Positions 56,094 to 64,000 of a stretch of 64,000 nucleotides of DNA are shown piece after piece; within the stretch, counting starts at the first letter, position 1, and the number at the start of each line of letters is the position of its first letter. The stretch comes from Neoscytalidium dimidiatum (lineage: Eukaryota; Ascomycota; Dothideomycetes; Botryosphaeriales; Botryosphaeriaceae): positions 1,302,001 to 1,366,000 of the forward strand of contig CM074700.1 of assembly GCA_037367355.1 (NCBI GenBank). Direction: 5' to 3'. The notes under the pieces are model-generated. The model was given only the letters and a program-made list of their open reading frames with translations. It was not told the origin of the DNA and searched no databases. Made by a program: the position numbers and the translations under genes.

Positions 56094-57067
56094 GGTGTTG
56101 AGGGGCGTCGGCAGTTTGGGCATGAGTGCAGTGCGTCACGGGTAGTGGCGGAGGACTGCAGGTGAGATATAGACGCGCGGGTGGAGAGGCCACTTTGAAT
56201 GGGCAGCGGAGGCGCCTAAGTGATGCTGGACGCTGGACGCTGGACGCTGGACGCTGGACGCTGGACGCTGGAAGGCGGAAGATGGAAGGCGGAAGATGGA
56301 AGGCGGAAAGCGGAAAGCGGATGATGGAAGGCAGGATTCTGGCAGGTGTGAAGCTGAATGTCAACGGGCGGGCGGGTCACGTTCAAACGGCCGGCGCATA
56401 ACTGAATGAATTCATCCCATACACGGCTCTCGCAGGGTCTCGGGTTACACAGGATGAATGTGTGGTGACTCGGAGCGCCCAGTGTAGCAGCCGCCGTCCA
56501 CAAAAAGCCGCAGCCACCAGCCGTCAGCGTTCTCCAGTGGCTAGCAGACAGAAGCGCGTGGACGCACGAAGACATCTCTCAGAGGTCTCGCTAAGGAGTT
56601 GGCGCACTTTGCGTCCCGGAAGATGTCTTGACGCTCCGTGTCGGCCTCGATTGGGGGTCCGGCCAGGCCTGCGTGGGGCCCGCGTCGTCACAGGCACGAG
56701 CAATGGCAGCCGGGCGAGCTGCAGCTATACTCTGACAGCAGCATGGCTCGAGAAAGGCGGGCGGACGCACGGTTACGTACGGCAGACTGCATTGGGTCAG
56801 ACCTTGGGCGAGGGTACAGCGGACAAACATCTCGGCGGTGCTGGCACAGTGTGTGTGGATGCGCGTGTGGTGTTTCCGGACCCCACAGATGCACCTTGCC
56901 CAATCGCGACAAGCCAAAGCCCCGGCCCACGCACGCCACGGCACATCCTCGCTCGCCTCGCCTTCGCCGCCGAACTCCAGGTGTCCTCTCACGTCGCGAG
57001 CTCACTGTTTCTCCTCACATCCCCCCTCCGCGCCCGCCCATCTGCTCTCCGGTGTTTACTCGCAATC
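56094..57067. promoter_or_regulatory. divergent promoter region, CCCH gene / IRC22
   Basis: 974 nt between two divergent starts, holding the tandem repeat at 56225-56327. No other gene supported. Confidence 0.45.
56225..56327. repeat. promoter minisatellite (GCTGGAC)n plus GGAAGGCGGAAGAT units
   Basis: Nearly seven exact copies of the heptamer GCTGGAC run from 56225 to 56271, followed by two-plus copies of a 14-mer GGAAGGCGGAAGAT and shorter GCGGAAA units. It lies 130-235 nt upstream of the CCCH start. Confidence 0.95.
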
Positions 57068-58032
57068 ATGTGGTATCCTAGACTTGCGGCTTCGTTCTTG
57101 CTGTCCCTGCTGGCGGCCAATGCCTTCGCTGCGACCGACGTAAGCTGCTGCCTCTTCCAAATTCCCACCGCAGATGACATCAGTCGTTCCCGTCTTGTAA
57201 CACGCTAGCTTCATCGCTGACCTTTGCGCCGTCTAGGACACGGCCGAGGAGGACGTTGAGAACCCCAGCACAAGCCCGAACCTTGCCGTCTCGGTCAGCG
57301 CCTCGTTCCCCAACTCTGAGATCTTTGGAGTCAAGTTGGTCAATGGCCACCCCACCAATGCCATTCTCGACTTCAAGAATGAGGAAGAAGAGCCTGTCAC
57401 CATTCAATTCATCGGCGGCTCTCTGCTCAACCCCACCACTGGCCAGAATGTCCGCAACTTAACCGTCTCGAAATACAATGTTCACATCGGAGCTGCGAGC
57501 AGCGCCAGCTTAACCTACAGCTTCCAGACCGAGATGCATCCCCAAGACTTGAGACTCAACCTGGCTGCTGTTGTTAGGGACAGCAAGGATGCTTTCTACA
57601 CTCTACAGGCATACAACGAGACTGTCAGCATCGTCGAGGCTCCCACCAGCATCTTCGACCCCCAGATGTAAGTTCCTCCAAACCTCGTAATACTGAGCGC
57701 CGTCATTTCTAACCCAATCCAGCCTCTTCCTCTACTTCGTTCTGGCTTCAGTATTCGCCGGCACTTGCTACTTTATCTATAACACCTGGATCACCACTCT
57801 TTTCCCCCAGAAGAAGGGACGTGGAAAGGGTGGCGAGCGTGCCAAGACTTCGTCCAAGGGTTCCAAGGCTGTCGACCCGGCGGATCAGGTCAGCGTTGTC
57901 GGTGCTGATGGCCCTGCCGTCACCTCTGGTGCAAAGGCCTATGATGAAAGCTGGATTCCTGCGCAACATCTGAACCGCCCGGAGCCTCGCCGTGTCAAAA
58001 GCGGCACACCCAAGACCAAGGCGCGCGGCTAA
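57068..58032 (+). CDS. IRC22: IRC22-like ER membrane protein (TRAP-alpha type)
   Basis: Type-I ER membrane protein related to yeast Irc22 and the translocon-associated TRAP-alpha subunit. Exons 57068-57139, 57237-57667 and 57723-58032 give 270 aa, phases 0 and 2. A cleavable signal peptide (MWYPRLAASFLLSLLAANAF) is followed by an acidic stretch, a lumenal beta domain (EIFGVKLVNGHPTNAILDFK, VTIQFIGGSLLNPTTGQNVR, ASLTYSFQTEMHPQDLRLNL), one membrane helix near 170-190 (LFLYFVLASVFAGTCYFIYN) and a basic cytosolic tail (FPQKKGRGKGGERAKTSSKG). Asn-X-Ser/Thr sites in the lumenal part support topology. Length is usual for the family. Confidence 0.92.
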
Positions 58033-58834
58033 GTTTTCGCTGAGATTTTTTCAATTTACCCAGCGTCTCCGGGAAACGCATTTGAGAGGTATCAAATCGC
58101 AGCCGGCTTCTTGATTCTTCCTTGGGATTGAAATGGGGTTTTGGGAAAAGCGGAATCTGGATCCAGGGTAGTCATGAGGAGTTTCCTCGGGGATACATGT
58201 TCGTGTGCCTGGAAATGGCATCATGGTCAATTAAAAAAAAAAATTGTATATTGGCAGTGTATCAACATAATAAGCAGTGAATGCCACACGGTCAGCAATG
58301 GGTTAAGCCACTGCTACAGCAGTCATTAATCTATCGTCGGCGCTTTCAGCGTGTTAGAATTCATGGTGTTAAGTGCATTGATGCTCGATCGTGATATCTG
58401 AGGGACTCATTTCGTATGGCTTGTCTAAGTCAAGCTTGACGTAGTAGTAAGTTGCAAAAGATTATGTTCTTCCACCTGATACAGCCACCGTTGCGAAAGC
58501 ATCCATAAATTTCCACACCTATTGGGTCTTGCATGTAGTTGAAACAGTTGTCAGAACATTGGGTTGTAGCGAAGACTTCAGACTTAACTCCCCTGTCAGC
58601 GGCTTTACTACCGGCATGTGGAAATTTGCTGGCAGGCGTGTATATGTATCTATGAAGTTCGCAATGCTGAGATGCTTGAAGGACCACATACCTCATTTCC
58701 TCATCACAACTTCAAGAACAAAAGTACGATCGCTGCACCGAGATACAATATCTATGCGATCAAGCGTTAGCAGCATTACCATCCCCCACCCAAAAAAAAA
58801 AAAAAAAAGGATGGGAACAAAGCTGCGGGTTTAG
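58033..58834. other. intergenic between convergent genes
   Basis: 3' flanks of IRC22 and the MFS gene. It has A11 at 58233-58243 and A17 at 58792-58808. No gene supported. Confidence 0.55.
58792..58808. repeat. A17 homopolymer beyond the 3' end of the MFS gene
   Basis: Seventeen A flanked by CCCACCC and GGATGGG, close to the last predicted coding exon of the minus-strand MFS carrier. Confidence 0.9.
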
Positions 58835-60947
58835 TCAGATGGTGTAGAGCCATCCGATCTCGATACTTACTGCAGATAAGTAATACGGCAATCCTAGCGC
58901 TGCGCCACCCATTCCTATCCCCTTGACCCATGCAAACGTCATAGCCGGTGCCCCTACTAAAGATCCTACTGTCTTTACCAACATGACAACGCTGTAGTCT
59001 TGCTGAGCGCTGGACTGATGTTGGGGTTGGTTCGAGAAGTTTGCCTCTTCTGCATTATCTTCGGATTCACTAGCATCATGGTGCGATAATGTATGTGACG
59101 AATGCAAGCCTGATCTTGCAAATGAAGCGGAAATCGGCGCAGACTCGACGAGGGACATCGTGAAGACAGGTAATGCGGAGCCGAGGGCGTAGATGATCAA
59201 GGCTAGCATTTTTATTGTCAGATGGAGCACTTTGTGTGGCAAAAGCTAGCCTGTCTTGTGGAGGAGCAGAGCCACCAGAGGGCGTCTGAGGAGGGCTTAC
59301 CACACATCAAGAGGCCCACCGATCCCGCCACTGAAATGAACAAAGCCCCGACGATCGAAACGGCCAGGCTCAACTGGGCACCCCCGAAATTGAGGCATAC
59401 CTCCCGACCCGGCATATGCTGTAGCAATATACGCATAGCAGTTGGGATGATAAGCACGAGTAGAGTAATGTTAACGGCTGCCTTGGCAGACAGCAGATAA
59501 CCAACATGCTCAAACTTCCAACCATACCGCTTGGATGTGTACTGAGGAAGAAGATGAGTGTTGGAGGATGCGAGAGCGGGAAGCAGGAAGCCCCCGATTA
59601 GGTGGATTTGAAAATTACGGCGACCAATGACAAGATGCACGAGCGCCCGGACCGGGGCGGCAATGCGTTGAAAGAGCGTCGCAGAGGACTTGCCTGTAGA
59701 CACAGTCGGTGGCGAAGAGGCAGAACCAAGAAGGGATTCTATTTCGGGGATTGATTCATCCGTAGCCTCCGCCCTTACACGGTTGCTACGATGTGAATGC
59801 ATCGCTTTTGGAAGACTGTAGATGACCGGTAACGCTACAGTGAAAAACCCGATGCTTAGATAGAAGGGAAGCCAGACGTTACGTGCCATTGCCACAGATG
59901 CAAGTGATGGCCCGAAGAGAGATATGACGTAGTTAACAGAGGTAATGTAGGCAATATAAGATGTTCTTTAAGTGTTAGATTCTTGTTCCTCAAGAAGGAA
60001 GTGTAAGTACACTGATACCTTTCGACCATGTCACCGGTCAGATCCGTCACCATGGCGAATATGGTCGACGTGAGTACGCAGTCGTGGCCTCCAAGAATTG
60101 TAAATATCGGACCGAGAAGTATGGCTTCGACTGGAAGACCTTGATCAAGATAGCCTATGGTTCACAAACCCCTATCAGTACTGGATTAAGCAGAGAGATG
60201 CGAGGGGGGAATGGAAAAACATGTCGCTACCCGAAATTATGATATAAACGCCAACATAAATCACTATGTCATGCACGCCAGTATTCTAACCACATTTTCC
60301 CCTGTTGTACTATACATATGTAAAGAGACAAATTGCATCTGATGCCTTATTCTGATGTACACCCTCTAGCAGGCCCAAGTGAGTGACGGAGTAAGAAGAT
60401 AGAGATTGTACTCACCAACTAGGATTGTCCAAAATACCAGAGATCCAAACCCAATGGCATTAAGTCCCAGCACTACCTTTCGCCCAAAACGATCGCCCAC
60501 CCAGCCCAAGGGCAAAGTTACTGCGAGATCAATTCCGGTAATAAATGTTTCGACCAGGCCCTGCAGCCAAGCCAACCGTTGCTGCACCTCCTTGATCTTG
60601 CACATCTCCTCCGGAATCTCTACGTCTGGAGGTGGAAGCACTGATGGGTCTTGCTGTTCGTAGTGTTCGCGGCAATAGCGTATCTCGATGACTCGGTTCA
60701 GCGGCAGGTTGAATAAGCGGGTACCCAGCGTCATGAGAGCGAGGAGGAGCAGGAGCGTCCATAGACCACGTCGATTGTGGCGCTGCGATTGGCGTTCTGG
60801 AAACGACGGAAACGTGCGTAGGGTGTCATCCTCAGTCTCATCATCACCTGTGCTTGATGATGCGCGAGATTTCCGGGATGTCTTTCTGGCATGGTTCGCA
60901 GGGAGGGGTTCTTGTAGGCGGGACTGGTGTTCGCTGAAGACGGTCAT
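58835..60947 (-). CDS. MFS transporter
   Basis: Four exons (60947-60416, 60154-60019, 59965-59301, 59202-58835) give 566 aa with all phases closing. A polar 55-residue N-terminus precedes the first helix (GLWTLLLLLALMTLG). Landmarks are CREHYEQQDPSV in the first lumenal loop, LVETFITGIDLAVTLPLGWVGDRFGRKVVLGL (motif A), then LLGPIFTILGGHDCVLTSTI in exon 2. A charged central loop (EATDESIPEIESLLG) divides two sets of six helices. This is a fungal MFS group without an assigned substrate. Intron 1 is long (261 nt) and could hide a small exon. The C-terminus is uncertain: a donor GTAAGT follows LPYYLSA, so the last 11 residues may be replaced by a further exon. Confidence 0.78.
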
Positions 60948-62478
60948 GATGGCACGATCACTCGCCCTCGCTTCACCGATTGTACAGAAGGGGATGGGTG
61001 CTAGCAGTGTGTTGAATCAGTCATCAGGGTTGAAGCTCGGTCACCGCGTGAACTCGATCTCGGATGGCGATAAGTTGAAGTCCTTGCACTGCTGTGCTGA
61101 GGTGTGGCTCTCCGATAAGTCATTATCAGCGGACTTCCCGAAGTGGTAACCGGCCGCGGCTGTCGACCGTCGGAAGACGAAGAGCGCCATACTAGTGGAA
61201 GCTTGTATTGGGAGCTACCCTCTGGTAAGTAAGCTGACGCCATCTGCACTGCCCTTGAAAACATTACACGTATTCCCCGCCTCGATCATGTATGTCAACC
61301 CTAGCTCCTGGCGATCGATCTATAAAGAGGTGCCCTACGGCAACCCTGCATTCGGACCCCGCCAGACGCCTTCTTGTCAATACCCCATTGGTTCACGGTC
61401 CTGTCCTACCTGTACGTAGTACATGCAACAGCTCCATGATTGACTGACCTTTCGGGCCGGATCATCGTGACGCCCGCGATGTGCTCACCGCATCCTCGTG
61501 AAACCGCACTTATATCAGCGTCTGACCCACGCGATGCCGGAATTTGGTAATTAGCATGGTGGTAAAAATTTGTGGGACGCTAGACACAACCGCGTAACGG
61601 GTGCTTTGAACGTGGCTTGCCAAGCGGATGGCGCCATAACCAGCAATGCGCAAAGTCTACTCGGACGCTCTTTAGCCAAAGTGCGAATGCTCCAATTTCA
61701 AAAGCAGAGTCTATACTGGAAAGTCATTACTTGGAGAGCTTTACATCTTGCAACAACACCCTCCACAGAGCACCAGCAAGGCCACCAGGGCGGGCACTCA
61801 GGCCCATGTTTCCTCAGTCTTAATTACGAATCTGCCTTTTCCCTGAAGCAAGACAAAAAGAAAAAAGAGGAAAAGAGAGAGAGCGAGAGAAGAAAAGAGA
61901 CGGAGAACTACTAGTCAGTTGAAAGAAGAGAAACTAAACTGCACCACGTTCGAGAGGCTGCCTCCTCAGCCATAGCGCCCCTGTTCATTTTCTATTCCTA
62001 TCGCAGCTCACATCATCCCCCACCTTTGGAGGTCTTCAAATGAAAGAGGAACGAAAAAAAGAAGAGAGAGGATTTACTGTTCGTGCACATCAATGTGGTA
62101 TAATGGAACCCTGCCCTAAGTGAGACAACAACAGAGTAAAAGGAAAATAGCATCCTTGCTCCGCCCATGCTCGCTGTGAAAAAAAAAGGAACTGAATCAA
62201 ATCCCGGATAGTCTTTCCGGATAAAACGCCCACCTACGCCGGAAGTGTGTTTTTTAAAATAAATTTGATCCCACGCGAGGTCATGCAGAGGCAAGAACGC
62301 GTCCACAGTACGACTAACAGTGGCGGTTCGCCAACGGCCGCACAAGATTCGATAGGGCTTTCCGGGTAACGATATGTTCCCAAATCGCAAATGAATCTAT
62401 CCAGATGATGGCTCAATACCCCAGCGACTTGGTCGTTGGCGCCAACCGCGTGATGATGGAATCGAAGAGATGGCGAAC
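60948..62478. other. intergenic, no supported gene
   Basis: Promoter of the MFS gene and 3' flank of VAC8. Contains purine-rich tracts (61850-61905, 62050-62072). Nothing protein-like. Confidence 0.5.
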
Positions 62479-64000
62479 TTATCCCTCCATCAAAGTCTTG
62501 GGAGTATTTCCAAGCAACTCCAAGCATCGCCGCGCCAGGCTGACGACTTCACCTTCGCCGTCTTCACCATCCTCGTCATCATCCGACTCGATATTACGGT
62601 CAGCAATGCTCTTGACCATCGAAACAATTGAATTCGATTTGCCAATGAGATTCAGTAACCTCGAGTCATCAGATTCGAGGAGTTGCAGAAGCGTCCATAT
62701 CGCGATGTGTTGGAACGTAGGGTCACCACTGTCCAAAAACCGTGAAAGGTAACCGTGTATACCGCCGTTTGGCTCGTTCCAATTCTGCAGAAAGATAGTG
62801 TAATCACCCACTTTCTGAGGTTAGTCCATCAAGGCTCTTTCACGGCGGATAAGGGCACATACCTTTAGATGAGAGATTGCCGAGAGCAGCGGCGCTATTG
62901 CCCTGCACCTCTATGCTCTCAGATTCAGTCAGCGGAATGAGCACGTCGAACACGCCCAAATTAAGAAGATGAGGCTTTAGCTCGTCGCTCAGAGCTAGCA
63001 CTGCCACAGCAGCAGTCATTTCAGACTGCACGGTCAGCGGCACATTGAGGACCAGTTGCTTGCATTTCTGCACTGCGCCCGCCTCGAGAACCAGCTGTTT
63101 GTTGCGATCCGAGCTTGCAGCGAGGTTGCGAAGAGTGGAGATGGCGTGGCATTGAATCTCCTCGTTCTCGGTTGAGCCGAGAAGGTCGACGAGTGGACCA
63201 AGGAATCCGGCGTCGATGATAGGGGATTCGTTGGAAGGATGGATCGAGATGTTCCGGATACACGCGACAGCGGAAAGGATAAGAGGAAGGTACGAAGATT
63301 GCAGCAAACGGAGCAAAGAAGGCAAGCCGCGAGCCCTAACAATCTCAAGCTGGTAGCGCTCGTCGGACGCCAAATTCCGCAATGCCAAGGCCGCCTGGCA
63401 CTGAACCTTTGGGGACGAAGAATCCATCAAGTGTACGAGAGATTGCACCAAACGACTCTCAGTTTGTGCCAACCTCTTCCGGTTCTGGGCATCGACCGCA
63501 ATGTTGCTGAGGGCCGTTGTGCAGTAGTATTGGACATCAACGTCGGGCGACGAGAGTAGTTGAACAAGAACCGGGATCGCTCCCGCATTGACGAGCTGTT
63601 GACGGTTGTCATCTGCCAGTACGTTAACGACGTCTCAACTAAAATTAGGCAGCGACTAAATCCGTACCGGAATGGGTCATGTTAAGCAGCGCGCCTGTGG
63701 CGTTCCGCTGTACTCGCATGTCCCTGGACTTTGCCAGTCTCGTCAGCGGGGGCAAAGCACCTGATCGGGCAATCTTGGCCTTGTTGTCTTCGTGTGTCGC
63801 TAAGTTGGTGATGCACCCGACAGCATTGCACTGGACCTCGACGTTCGGCGAGTTCATCTGCTTGATGAGGGGACCAAGACCACCAAGCTGAACTATGCGT
63901 ACTTTGTTTTCCGCTGCAAGCAGTTAGCAAAACTGACCGTCTGGGGGCCACGGCGGCATACTGTTGACAGCGAGGTTGCCTAAAGCCGCGCTTGCCGCCC
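62479..64000 (-). CDS. VAC8: VAC8, armadillo-repeat vacuolar protein (5' part outside window)
   Basis: Peripheral vacuole-membrane protein made of armadillo repeats, needed in yeast for vacuole inheritance, the nucleus-vacuole junction and Cvt/autophagy. Exons visible: 64000-63962 (partial), 63913-63668, 63612-62863 and 62810-62479, phases closing at each. Repeats seen in order include [81 protein letters not shown] and [20 protein letters not shown]. The C-terminus has the typical acidic tail ([13 protein letters not shown]) and ends NTPKTLMEG. The 62862-62811 intron uses an AAG acceptor because the CAG four bases upstream leads to a stop. The myristoylated N-terminus lies beyond the right edge. 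Confidence 0.93.

Noticed and set aside
56053..56575. Repetitive peptide frames (SVQRPAS-like) near the CCCH gene
   Set aside because: Translation of the heptamer minisatellite; no evidence of coding.

Overview
The window is nuclear DNA from a filamentous ascomycete (Pezizomycotina). Nearly every gene is split by short introns of about 45-120 nt with GTRNGT-like donors, CTAAC/CTGAC-like branch sites and YAG or AAG acceptors. The protein families also fit: fungal DHA2, MCT and sugar-type MFS carriers, RTA1, fungal CorA-like, DUF3115/BMT6, VAC8, IRC22, and a septation-type Spg1/Tem1 GTPase. I could not settle class or genus. All gene models were spliced by eye; I accepted a boundary only when phase and conserved protein sequence agreed on both sides.

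Layout. About 0-29 kb is accessory in character, with wide spacing: a DHA2 drug-type MFS pump (2424-4119), a SET protein with a signal peptide (4623-6178, -), an Mpv17/PMP22 protein (6786-7419), an RTA1 membrane protein (9668-10624), a CorA-like channel (11355-13114, -), a large membrane protein with a HET-like core (13751-16660), a type-B carboxylesterase (16875-18675, -), a repeat-rich GPI-type wall protein (19895-20980, -), an unknown protein (23200-23937), an MCT-type carrier (24559-26011) and a sugar-type carrier with a stop at codon 7 (26769-28692).

About 29.7-64 kb is a denser housekeeping block: eIF2B delta (-), Sec14-like (-), POL12 (+), a carboxymuconolactone-decarboxylase-family protein (-), BMT6-type rRNA methyltransferase (+), an unresolved ORF region (38.7-40.4 kb), the RRB1 WD40 chaperone (-), Spg1/Tem1 (+), an ADF-H/PH protein (-), OHCU decarboxylase (+), a CCCH zinc-finger protein (-), IRC22 (+), an MFS carrier (-) and the 3' part of VAC8 (-, running off the right edge). 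Many of these form head-to-head pairs that share a promoter region.

The most notable signals are: (i) small frame breaks inside three otherwise well-conserved genes (eIF2B delta, RRB1, ADF-H/PH) plus stops in two others, which points either to indel errors in this assembly or to real decay; (ii) a HET-like core built into a multi-segment membrane protein with a duplicated N-terminal exon; (iii) a SET methyltransferase fold behind a secretion signal; (iv) 15-19 nt A/T homopolymers embedded in introns. I found no rRNA, convincing tRNA, CRISPR array or intact transposon.
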